Below, piece after piece: positions 12,601-23,443 of a stretch of DNA of 64,000 nucleotides. How positions within the stretch are numbered: position 1 is the stretch's first letter; the number at the start of each line of letters is the position of its first letter. The notes under the pieces were generated by a model, which saw only the letters and a list, made by a program, of their open reading frames with translations, was not told the origin of the DNA and made no database searches. Source of the DNA: Hofstenia miamia (Eukaryota; Xenacoelomorpha; Acoela); NCBI GenBank assembly GCA_004352715.1, contig SCFE01000095.1, forward strand, positions 184,792 through 248,791, read 5' to 3'. A program made the translations under genes and the position numbers.

Positions 12601-13500
12601 GAGTAGTAGATTTTTTGTTCGGATAATGAATATTCTGATTGGGTAGAGTTGGGGTATATGCTAAACTTTTTTTTGACCTTCTCTAATATTGACATATCTA
12701 TTGGTGAATGTGTTTCAAAAGTTATTCATATGCAGGAAGTACAGGAAAATATTTAATATTTTTTAATGAAATTATCAATTTTTGACTTTTTCAAAATTTT
12801 CCAAATTCCGAATGTTCAGAAAGTCCATAGTCCATGGAAGCTAAAATAATATCTGCTATATCGTTGTTCAAAAACAACCCAATGATTGTTGAGACAGGCT
12901 GAGCACTAAGTCAGAGGAGGAAGTGGCGCCTAAGTGAAGTAGGAGACCCTCGTTTATCGGTGCCTTCCGATTTTGGATATCTTTATTAGTTATTGATTTG
13001 AGAGTTTAAATTTTTCTTGATTAGCTCATCGCAACTCTTAGGAAAATCATATGGAGTTAAGTATTAAAGTGGTAATTAACTAAATTCTAATATTAATTAT
13101 TTACCTTTCAGAAGTACAATGTTCTACATAATTTAAATTTTTACTATTCAACAAGTGTAAATATTCAATTTTAGACTAGAAATGCATTATGGAACCGTTA
13201 GTTTAACAAGTGATTTGGAAGGTATTTTAATTAGTTTTCCTAATTCCTTGCATTTGTAAAATATTATGCTGTAAAATTCTTAATTATAAATAATTTATTA
13301 TGATTTAACAACTAATTATCGAATTCTTTTATCATTTTGTCTTTGCTAAATCCTATCTACTGGAATTTTTAATCTAATCAAGATGTTTCTGATCATACTC
13401 CGTCAATCAAGATGACGCTACTAATGTTTGCATTGTAGTTCAAAATAACATCTGATTATACTTATTGTAGGTTTTCTGCAGTAACAGAAAAATATAATGA
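9666..13500. other. Long non-coding stretch 3' of Frizzled
   Basis: No supported gene. At 11387-11629 (minus) an 80-codon hydrophilic frame overlaps an 86-codon plus frame; either might be a decayed exon, but no domain or convincing splice sites are visible. At 12372-12655 there are repeated CGGGTA-type words (see findings). Otherwise AT-rich background. Confidence 0.45.
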
Positions 13501-13506
13501 TTTATT
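13501..13506 (-). terminator. Candidate polyadenylation signal for Frizzled
   Basis: TTTATT on the plus strand is AATAAA on the minus strand, about 360 bases beyond the Frizzled stop codon. It is a consensus hexamer in an AT-rich region, so chance is likely. No cDNA evidence is available. Confidence 0.25.
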
Positions 13507-13862
13507 AGTTTTAGGAAAAACTTGGTCTGTGCATATTGACATTGTAGGATCGATAAAATCAGAAAATATTTGTTGATTTTAATCATGTTTTCTTGTCAAT
13601 ACACTAAATGAGTCAACTTCATAACATTTCAAATTGATATATCGTCTAGGGAATAAATTTTTAAGTTACGAATTTCTGTAAATTAATACATTAAGTCTTA
13701 GAGAAAGTTAAAACAACTTAAAAACATAATTATTCGTCTACGAAGTCATTACCAAATTCAACGAGCAATTGTATAAAGATAAAAATACTTATAAAATAGT
13801 TTCTAAAAATGACAACTACCAGTACAAAGATGCGATTGAAAGATAAGTGCAGCATCTTCAGT

Positions 13863-15398
13863 TCAAACATGCGTTAAAGATAGTGGAGCGAGTTTTTTGA
13901 CATTCTTTCCGCGGCTGCTTCCGAGTTTGTTCAAGAATTGATTCCAAGATGAAAGAGTTTTTCCAGTCCAAATCCAACAGCCTGATGTGATTCCAACTGC
14001 CAAACTCATGAAATATCTTAGCATGAGGATTGAGTAGAGGTGGGTTTCTGGTCGCGGATTACAATTGCAGGATAAGGCCTTCTCCCAACTTTCACGTTCT
14101 ATCTGTTCGTAATAATAACAGAAAACTAAGACAGAAACCGGTATTGTGTATAAAAGTGAGAAAACGCCAATTCGCAACATTAACTGTTCGAGTTTTTGAG
14201 TCCCATTTCCTTCTGACTTGATGACGTGGCGAATGCGAAACAGGCATATAAAGCCTCCAAGAAGAAACCCAGTTCCAACAACTAAGCAACTCATAAGTGG
14301 AGCAACCACAAATACACGTTGTGACCAAAGACTATTATTGCCCACCGAACATACACCAGATAATGGATCGCCATCCACTTCGGACTTCATTAGTACAATA
14401 AAAGATAGAATACCTGGTGTTATCCAAGCCACAGCATGGAACCAAACTGAACACCTTGCAATTGCTTCACTGCTCCATTTCAGCGCTGCTGCAAGGAACC
14501 ATGTGACTGCTAGTAATACCCACCACAATGCAGCAGCACTACTGCAGTAATAAACAAGAATAAATACCAAAATGCAAGACGCGTTAAAATTACCAAATCC
14601 TATACCAGATCTCACAATTCCAACTTCTGATGTGCATCCAACCGATCCAAGAATTAATCTTGCTAAATATCCAATTGCAACTAAAGAGTAGCAACCTGCC
14701 AAGCAGACAATGGGTCTTTGAGGATAACGGAACCGAAAAGGATCGATTAAGAATGTCAGAAGTACCAGAATTGAACTTAGTAGGCAAATGATTGACCAAA
14801 ATGCTATCCATAAAGCAGCCAAATGATGTTGTTGAGTAGAGAAATAATTTGATTGGCAAGCAATTGCACATTTCGTCGTATCTGATTTACTTGGAGTATA
14901 TTGCGAAGGATATTTGCAAGTGCAATTGCAACTGTGAGCTGGAGGCTTAATTTCAGGTTTGACCGTAGGAGCTTCGATGCAAAGTGGTTCACCATTATCA
15001 GATCTGTCCTGCAATGATGGAAGGGAGTTGCAGTTCATTCTTGGAGGCCACTCAAAACCATAAGATTGCATTAAAGGCTGGCATCCAGCTCGAGCTTTTT
15101 CACATGTTCTTTTACAAGGTGGTAGTGATTTAGTAGAGTGCTCTTCACATCGGGGGAAATAAAGACTACAAAGGAAAAATTTGAGTTCTTCTGCGCAGTT
15201 GATTTTCACAAGTGGCCAAAACTGATGTACTTCAAGCCCAGCTTCTTCTTGCGTTGCATGACTAAATTGATTTGGCATTTTTGTGTAGTTATAACCAACA
15301 TTATAGCACATCGGAATTAACATGGATTGGCATTTTAACCCAAATGACATCTTCAACATAAGTGGGAAAATGCACACTGTAAAGTAAAATGCGGCCAT
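13863..15398 (-). CDS. fz5/8: Frizzled 5/8-class Wnt receptor
   Basis: A complete 511-residue, single-exon seven-pass Wnt receptor acting at the plasma membrane. Residues 1-20 form a signal peptide. The cysteine-rich Wnt-binding domain has all ten Cys (23, 31, 68, 77, 84, 95, 99, 106, 123, 140) and the conserved YNYTKMPNQFSHATQEEAGL and EVHQFWPLV blocks, including an N-glycosylation sequon at N37. A short Cys-rich linker (158-181) leads to membrane segments at about 191-217, 229-250, 275-302, 316-336, 362-388, 407-427 and 452-476. The Dishevelled-binding KTxxxW motif is KTLSSW (480-485). The C-terminus LSLTHV is a class I PDZ ligand and resembles the SLSHV end of vertebrate Fzd5, which with the CRD favours class 5/8 over 1/2/7, 4 or 9/10. 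The intracellular tail is short (about 35 residues) compared with vertebrate Fzd5 and Fzd8. The start has A at -3 and G at +4, with an in-frame TGA nine bases upstream. I see no disruption, so it should be functional. Confidence 0.95.
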   Translation of the reverse strand: MAAFYFTVCIFPLMLKMSFGLKCQSMLIPMCYNVGYNYTKMPNQFSHATQEEAGLEVHQFWPLVKINCAEELKFFLCSLYFPRCEEHSTKSLPPCKRTCEKARAGCQPLMQSYGFEWPPRMNCNSLPSLQDRSDNGEPLCIEAPTVKPEIKPPAHSCNCTCKYPSQYTPSKSDTTKCAIACQSNYFSTQQHHLAALWIAFWSIICLLSSILVLLTFLIDPFRFRYPQRPIVCLAGCYSLVAIGYLARLILGSVGCTSEVGIVRSGIGFGNFNASCILVFILVYYCSSAAALWWVLLAVTWFLAAALKWSSEAIARCSVWFHAVAWITPGILSFIVLMKSEVDGDPLSGVCSVGNNSLWSQRVFVVAPLMSCLVVGTGFLLGGFICLFRIRHVIKSEGNGTQKLEQLMLRIGVFSLLYTIPVSVLVFCYYYEQIERESWEKALSCNCNPRPETHLYSILMLRYFMSLAVGITSGCWIWTGKTLSSWNQFLNKLGSSRGKNVKKLAPLSLTHV

Positions 15399-15700
15399 TC
15401 TGGATCACTACTTTATTACAAATGGCAAATGTTTAAATGGTTATATTGACAGACATTTTGAACAAAGCTCGTCTGTCACTCAATGTCACATTTACGCCTA
15501 ACCAATCAGTGGCGTTTAGGGACGGTGACGTAACATGACGCCCAACTGCGCTACTAGGCGGGACTGGTGTTTGTTTAAATTAGTGAGACAATGCCAGCAT
15601 GATCAACCTGTGATTTGGGTATATACCCTCTCACTTGATAAAATCCTTGACAACTTTAGATCTATTAAATTGATGTCCCTAAACGCGAAGCGTAACTCAC
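15399..15700 (-). promoter_or_regulatory. Candidate Frizzled 5/8 promoter
   Basis: Just upstream of the start codon the AT-rich background gives way to a GC-richer block (about 15480-15570). It holds a CCAAT box (ACCAATCAG, 15501-15509, NF-Y-like), a CRE/ATF-like TGACGTAA (15526-15533), a second TGACG at 15536-15540 and AGGCGGGA near 15557. GCGTTTAGGGAC (15512-15523) recurs in inverted orientation at 15675-15686. No clear TATA box is positioned. Factor names are inferred from consensus only. Confidence 0.5.
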
Positions 15701-16079
15701 AACTTGTAATTTAATTATTGCTGAACTATTCGCAATCTGTAAAAGAATGAAGTCATTTTTCAGATTGCCATTGGCCATTGATTAACTGCTGCAGGTTCAA
15801 ACCGCAGTAAAAAATTTTCAATTATTAATAATATATAAATTATTCACACATTTTCCAATAATAAATTTCAATATTTACTGCGACTATAATACTTATGCAA
15901 AATTTAGAAAAAATAAACTGTAGAACTTAACAGCATTTATCTGAGTTACTATTCAATATTGAAAAGGTGGGAGAACTGAGAGACAATAACAATTTCAATT
16001 TAACAATTTGCTTAATTTTGAATGGCAGGATAAAAATTTCACTAAAATTTTGAAAATTTAGATATTATGTTTATAAACT
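15701..16079. other. Non-coding, upstream of Frizzled
   Basis: AT-rich; I see nothing. Confidence 0.6.
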
Positions 16080-16177
16080 AATATATATATATATANNNNN
16101 NNNNNNNNNNNNNNNNNNNNNNNNNNNNNNNNNNNNNNNNNNNNNNNNNNNNNNNNNNNNNNNNNNNNNNNNNNNNA

Positions 16178-16210
<33 letters not shown>
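16080..16210. repeat. (TA)n microsatellite with assembly gap
   Basis: AT repeats on both sides of an N run (16096-16176). Open frames across it translate only as Tyr-Ile repeats and are not genes. Confidence 0.95.
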
Positions 16211-16214
<4 letters not shown>

Positions 16215-16450
16215 GCAAATGTAGTGTTTTCAAATAATAAAAGCAAGAAGCCGAAGCATCATCAAACATTAACACCAAACAACTATTCAAATGAACAAAG
16301 CAGGAATATGTGATAAATTAAGAAAACTTTTCAAAGAATTACAAAATTAAATTTTTCCATGATTTAGATAGACGATGCAAATTGAACAGCTTCATGTTCA
16401 TTGATGAATTTGAATTTATCCAAATAAAGCAATTTCCAAATAAATTAGTA

Positions 16451-16556
16451 ATGGAGATGTTGATTGAATCAATCAATTAATTAATAGGCAATCAATACAA
16501 ATGGAGTTGTTGATTGAATCAATCAATTAATTAATAGGCAATCAATACAAATGGAG
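16451..16556 (+). repeat. 50-bp tandem repeat, about 2.1 copies
   Basis: 16451-16500 and 16501-16550 are identical except for one base (ATGGAGATG versus ATGGAGTTG). A third partial copy, ATGGAG, begins at 16551. Each unit contains the near-palindrome TTGATTGAATCAATCAATTA. Confidence 0.95.
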
Positions 16557-17973
16557 TATTCCACGGCATACACGCTGTGTGATGATAAGTTATGATTGGA
16601 GATTCATTAATCACAAGCCAACATCAATAGAAATCTATAATGCACGTACATAAAAATAACATAAACTTTAAATGGAATATTCATTTGTAAGGTAGACCAT
16701 AGGTAGTATATTCAATAAATTTTTGAATGCTTCTAAAATGGAAATGTTCTTAATAATTTACTAGCAATACTGAATGCATATCTACACATAGAATTTAAAA
16801 AAAATACAGAATTATTATAGGTCTTTCAATAAGGTTTTGAATAGGGCCATTTTTAAACATTTTTAAAAGTATTCATTACCTCAAATTATTGAATTCTGAA
16901 TGATTCATTATATAATAAAGAATTTTTTTATTTCTTTTTTTGAATAATGTAAAAAATAACTCACTAACATTTTAGTCGGTAACAGTTATTTTATAGTTAG
17001 CTGATTCCAAATTCAGAAATGCTGTTTTTGAAAAAAAAGTTTTTTTGTTATGTGACGCATCCCATGCAATATATATATATAACATTCCATAAATGTGTGG
17101 TATTGTATAATTTTTTGTAAATATTAAATATTAACCTTACAACATCCTTGCTCTGACGCACTCACTAATTACCTTTCTAGGGAAAATTGTCACTATTAAA
17201 AATATCACTAAAATTTATTGAAAAAAGTTTTATTGAAGAATCATATATTATTTTAAAGAATAAGATATTCAATATAACAAAAATTCAAAGAAAACGATGT
17301 TCAAATAGCTTCAAGACATAGACCTTCTGAATTAATTTTGTGAAGCTTATCTAAAAAATTATCACTAGCAGAAGCGTTCTAGGGTTAATCAATTTTGGTT
17401 GTGAAAAAACTTAGAGAAAATGTTGTCAGAAATGTGAGCATCAAATATTAAGTTTCTTACAATTTTCGATTATCTTGTTGTAATAATCAATTTATAAAAT
17501 TTATGTTGAGTAGATTCGAAATTGAGATTATATTCAGTGCACTGAGGATTTCGAATGGTGATGCAGCATGCCAATTTGCTGAATATTTTAACTTTTGCAA
17601 ATCTTAATGTTTGGGTGTTTGGAACCACTTACATTCTGCTGAACTATTATGGTGCGCCTTCTAAAAGCTTAAATCCCTAGCTCTTGACAGTTAGGAAAAA
17701 TTGATACTCATTATCATTTCATACATATACTTTTTTGACAAAAATAGTATATTAAAATTTATACGTTAGCATAGACCATTGTTTTAAAATTGCAAACTAA
17801 TTCTGAAAATTGGCTACATTTTGTATGCAAGGATGTTTGGTTGGCATATTGTAAACGTACATATAAACATTTCATGGTTTCAGGATATTTACTCCGTCTG
17901 ACTTTGTATACAATTAAAAATGAATTAGACGACATTTAAGCAGTGATATCAGAATATTTATATAAATTGACAT

Positions 17974-17977
<4 letters not shown>
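16557..17977. other. Non-coding AT-rich stretch
   Basis: No gene or RNA recognised. A very short TA run is near 17070. Confidence 0.6.

Positions 17978-18006
<29 letters not shown>
17978..18006. repeat. (TA)n microsatellite
   Basis: About 14 AT units. Confidence 0.95.
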
Positions 18007-18008
<2 letters not shown>

Positions 18009-18550
18009 CCCTAAAAATAATGATACACATTACTTAACGCCAATTTCAAATTCTTTTCTAATATTTAACTCTAGTCACTATAACTAGGTATTGTAAATAA
18101 TAAATTCATGCAACAATTTTGAATATCAAAATATGATTCTAATTTATTCCAATTCTTACAGTATTTTTTATATGTGGTCCCTTCCAATATATATATTTTA
18201 TTTTTATATCATGGAAGCATTTATTTTTTAGTATGTTACATTTAAAGAAACTATTTCAGGGATGATTTCTATTATTGCAGTTAAACATGCAAACAAAACT
18301 GGTCTATATGCAAATGTAAATAGGTAAAAGAATTGGTGATTTAAAACTGTAGTCCCCAACTGCTTGTTTCTTATCATCAAACATTGAATAGATACACCAA
18401 TTTAACGTTTTATTTATATTCTGTTTATGTAATGCTCAGATAATGTAGTAGTATGTATGTATACCTATAATGACTTAATACTAATGCATACAAAACTGCT
18501 TTATTCTTCTTGATCGTTTTTATTTGTCTTAGATGTTATATATCACATTC
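18007..18550. other. Non-coding AT-rich stretch
   Basis: I see nothing. Confidence 0.6.
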
Positions 18551-18601
<51 letters not shown>

Positions 18602-18614
18602 CATATATATATAA
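18551..18614. repeat. (TA)n microsatellite, interrupted
   Basis: Two AT arrays interrupted by AATATA and ACATATA. Confidence 0.95.
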
Positions 18615-19960
18615 TTTCTATTTATGTATTTATTTTATGTGCATATTTACAAAAAACTGAATATACTATGTATGTCCAAATTAATATGTATATATAAATA
18701 TATAAATACTTACGTATATTTTGCTGAGGATAGTAATTGAGAAGTATACTAACATTATTATTTATGTTAAATATAAGAACTGCTGCAATCATCATACCAC
18801 TTGCAACATTTTTTAGTTAAGGGTGCTAACAACCCACTGCATTCTCATGGTTGAAATTATTGCTTTAAGTCGTCATGGACTCCAATATTTCTTGGAGTTT
18901 AGTCCTGTGCCGAAACACATAACACTCCAATGTGAATAAAATGAAATGGAAGCAAATCGCGTTTTTAAATTTTTAAACCCAAACAGACATTTTGAGCCAT
19001 TTTCCATTCGATTTTGATTACATAGATAATTATCTTAACGAGCACTCCCTCATTCTTAGTTTAATTAAATGACAATTACATTTAGTTTATGTTTGAAAAT
19101 CAGAAGGAGGTATTTCCGTTGACCATTCGTTTGCACAGTTAAGTGGTAGTTTTGATTGCTTCTGACATCTTGATATTACTCGCAACGCACTTCACTTTCT
19201 AAGCCACGAGAAATAATGTCAAAACAAACTTTCTCTTTTCTACTAAATTTGTAGAATAATATTGAAAAGGGAATTTCTTTCGATTAGTATGAACAAAATA
19301 CTTTCATGAATCTGCTAAAAAAATAACCTTTACACCCTTCCGCTGAGATCTTTAAAAAAAATTATTTAAAAATGTAGCATTAATTACAAGTGCCGAATAC
19401 TGTAGTATGAGAAACTTTAAATTATAACACTAATTTAATGCCATTGTTCTTTTATTATTTGACAAATATTTGTGCTTAAATTACTAAATAACATACGTAT
19501 AGGTCTACGTTAATTCATTGCTTGAGAAAACATTGTTGGAGTTGTGATACCTTAGAAACTACGTATGCAACATATCACACTAAATCCTAGCAAAAATTCT
19601 TTATTAATGGAAGCATAAAATAATGAAAGGCTGTGATTAACAAAGTTATAAAAAGCTAAGAGCGCAATTCATTGCCATAATAGTGATGCTAGATTCGCTT
19701 GCTGAAACACTCTATCAATTGCAATGAAATCAAATTTATATTTGAAATTATCACGCTTATTGTAGACATCAACCTAGTTCCACAAATTGTTTGTTCATTT
19801 TAAGTTTTTGAGACAATAATTTTTTTTGAATTTCAGTTATCTATAGCATATGTTTCAATAATGAAATTTTTAAATAAAAGCGCATACATTTTATCTGCAT
19901 TATAAAAATTTTCTCTATATTAATTTGCTTTGTGCTATATTTTGTAGAAGCCTTACTATG
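18615..19960. other. Non-coding AT-rich stretch
   Basis: No supported gene. Confidence 0.6.
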
Positions 19961-19984
19961 GTATATATATATATATATATATAT
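19961..19984. repeat. (TA)n microsatellite
   Basis: About 12 TA units. Confidence 0.9.
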
Positions 19985-22250
19985 AGATGCATATTCGACA
20001 TTTGTACTATGGACTTTTCACGTTTTGTGTACAGATGATAGACTTTATAAAACTTCTAGAGTATAAAAAAATGAACTTAGTATCACAATTTTTTAGTTAC
20101 TAACTTTCAGTTTTTTATTGAAAGTAGAAAAGTTACCCATTCTAATTATTTTAAATAATTTTTTAAGCAAAGACAATTTTAAAAAATCAAAATCTACTTG
20201 TGCACATTGCTCATATATCAGCAAAAATATTTTGAATATAATTGTAATGTGTACATATATATAAGTTAACCTTGAATTACTCAAAATTGCAATTTGTGGT
20301 GGTAAGAATAATTTATTCCTGCTTGCAAAGGCAATTCGTCAAAATGACATTACAATACCGTGATTTATCGTATTTACTTGTTCTTAATATGTTCAATATA
20401 ATTTTTACCATCTATTGGAAACGAGAGTGTGACAAGGATGTCAGTTAGATGCAAACATGCATTGTGAGAGTGGACGGAGTATTAGAATTTCACATTTGTT
20501 TCCCACACTTGATCTTAAGTAGCAGATAGTATCATGTATACTTAGAAAGTAAATTATTCCTGTAAAATTATATAATTAAAATCTCGAAATTTCAAATTCA
20601 ATCTATGTACATACTTAAAATAAATACCTATGCACACATGGTTTGATTTGAAATGTCCAATGTGTACAAATCATGCTGATGGATTTGATAAGAGCAGACG
20701 ATACGAAGTCAATCAATAGCTTCATTTAATATACAAGTTTGTATTGGTTTGTGGTCTTGTCTGGATTTGTTTGCAATGAACACATATAAACATTGAGTGC
20801 ACATGGTGGACGTTTACTCAACTCATGGCAAATAATCATACTATAAACAAAGTATTTATTGGAATATCAATAGTATCAGAAATCTGCATCTGTATACATT
20901 TTCCACGCTTATTTCAAATAATACCAATTTACAGTGAAAACATTGCTTTAAATAACTAATCTCGCATGTTATCTCAAAAGAATTTTACAAAAACTATATA
21001 CTTCAATTGTTTACAAGAACATAAGAGCTGAATACTTTTGTCTTGATGTTGGTCTTAAATTACCTGACATGAATTGCAGACCAGATCTAAAATGTTTATA
21101 TTTTTGGCTCAGGTTTTAAATCTCAATGAACCTTTTTTGGGTAATATATATTCAATTACATAAATATTATTGTTGGATCCGGTAATGTAGGTTAGTTGTT
21201 CAATATCTGTCACAAGTATGCTTTTGACTAGTTGCAAAGACAGTTCATATTTACTGTTTTTGTTATATTCCATAAAATTTTAGAAATTTTACAAATTTTT
21301 AATCAGCTATAATTGAAGACGATAAAAAAATTCCTAGATTCAATAAGTTAGGAATTAAGTACATATGTGAAGTATGATATCGAAAAAAATCACTTCTTGA
21401 AGAAGTTACACACTACATTAATTATAGGGTTCTTGACGTTTTCAACATTAAAGTAAACATTTACAAGTCAATTGAATACAGGCTTCAAAACTTATTACTT
21501 TTGACATGTTCATTGAAATAGCAGCGCCATAATCTGAGAATTTTAAAGGCATTACAAGGACTACTTAACGCTTAAATTGTGAATTCATCATTAATTTGCT
21601 GATAGATTATCTGTAAATCCTTTTCGTAAGCGAGAGCATTATGGCATCACCTAATAATTTGCTAAATAAAAGCTGAGATCCAAAACCCCATTCATTCTTT
21701 GGATTAGGTTAGAGGAGTTAGAACATTAGCAATTTGTGCGTTGAGAGGCTTAATGAGTGGCACAAGACATTTAGTAAGTAGCATTTACTTTTTTATATAT
21801 CTTATAGAATATTGCATTTAGTTATTTTTGTACATGTATATTTATTATGAATTAATGTTGTTAAATATAAATAGATATATTAATAGACAAACAATGTTTC
21901 AAATATGGTTTGATCAGCCATTTCTTAGTGATTCATTATTATTACTTTTTTACTTTGTTAGTAAGAGCGCTATTTTGAACAAACATTTGTTCTAGCAAGT
22001 GACTTTATACATTTTCTTTAAAAGCACGATCAAATTCAACAGTTGTTCCTATTTCTACAACCCAGACAATGTTTTCAGAAGTTGTGAACTAACCATGTTC
22101 TAATAAATATGTTGGATAGTTTGAAATGTATACAGAAAAAAATGATGATAGTCAATCAAAAATTTTGAAGTAAATCTTATTTCATCTATAAACTTTACTA
22201 AAGATTTACTAGACAGATGTGTAGGGTACTAAGAAAATATAAGATCTAAC
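19985..22250. other. Non-coding AT-rich stretch
   Basis: No supported gene. The minus frame 20093-20284 is Lys/Leu/Phe-rich low-complexity sequence typical of AT-rich noise. Confidence 0.55.
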
Positions 22251-22269
22251 CGGATGAGAGATGACAATG

Positions 22270-22915
22270 CAATGATTATGAGAGATTTTGATCATAGGAT
22301 GAATAAATAACGAATTTTATGTTGTAAATGGATGAATAAGGAAGCAGTATTGACTGTTTCTTCACTGCATAATGCTGCAAAAAAATTGGAAGTTGTTAGA
22401 AAGCAAAAAGGCTCAACTTTAACGTATTCTTGTCATTTACAAGCATCGAATACAACAAGTACATCGGATATCAGAACCTATTTTATATAATGAAAGGTAA
22501 TAATGAGATTGATAAAAATGAATGATAAAAATATTGCTATATCTTGATGTTTCAGTTGTCAATAGTTTCATTATTTCTAAGGAATTAGCTACCCAAATAC
22601 AAACCTCTTTAACTTTCAGAACAGAAAAATGTATGGCCTCATTAAATGTATTGGACTACTGAAGCACAACAACACAGATGCGCCAAAAATATCAGAGGAC
22701 AAAAAAAGAAAAGACACTTCAAACAAAGCATTGCTAGAGAAATCAGACAAACCGGTCTGCTGTGCCACATCTGTGCCACAAAGTGACGGTATAATTTTAT
22801 TGTACAAAGACCAATCCTGATCAAAGTCAGTGGATTTGAGAAGCCTATGATGTACCTTTATGCGTACTGGTAATGGAAATTTGTTTTTCCACATTTCAAG
22901 AACAATAGCTATCAA
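22270..22915 (+). pseudogene. Probable piggyBac-like transposase remnant
   Basis: Around 22318-22450 one frame reads CCKWMNKEAVLTVSSLHNAA then KKLEVVRKQKGS. This fits the piggyBac pattern in which a Trp-containing strand with V-x-x-x-S-T/S precedes V-x-R-K-x-K. After a frameshift SIEYNKYIGYQNLF (about 22442-22483) fits the YN-x-x-M/I-G-G-V-D block that follows. Further on, CHICATK and, in another frame, YDVPLCVLVMEICF (22760-22900) resemble the C-terminal Cys-rich domain with its VPLC-x-x-CF motif. Order and spacing are right, but several frameshifts and stops are needed. The reading is inference from motif order, and no terminal repeats or TTAA target duplications were located. Confidence 0.45.
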
Positions 22916-22930
22916 TACTCAAAAGAATTT

Positions 22931-23412
22931 CTCTTGTTCAGTGTTGATCTTAGTTTGAAAGTAAGAATGTTATCATAGCAATATTTCTTAAACAGCTTGA
23001 ATTTTTTTCTATTTTCAGGTAATGCATATATCTTTATTTAACAACATATAATCAGCAAACGAATGCTTCCGTATTCATTATAATTATTGGTGTTAGAAAT
23101 ATGCATCACTTTAGAAGTTGTGTGCGTGGTGTGTGTAAATCAAAGTTCCTTCAGGAATGAATTAATGACTTCCCTACAACAAAATTCAAAAAAAAATTCA
23201 TGTTTTTCATAAAATGAAGTACTTGACGTCAAAGGTTTAAAGTAAATTTGTCCAACTCTAAAAGTTAATAAATAATTCTCTTTAGGAATATTAATATGTA
23301 TGCACTATTTGCATACATATATACGTGTAAGGATATGTTGAATGTGTAATTTACATATACATATAGAGACATATAATATCCATTGTATATATACATATAT
23401 AGATGTAAAATC

Positions 23413-23443
<31 letters not shown>

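Noticed and set aside
14030-15320. Plus-strand and alternate minus frames inside the Frizzled gene
   Set aside because: Shadows of the conserved 511-codon frame; none has a domain.
21740-21785. ATG followed by a GTAAGTA donor-like site, as a possible first exon
   Set aside because: A hexamer donor is common by chance and no downstream exon in phase was found.
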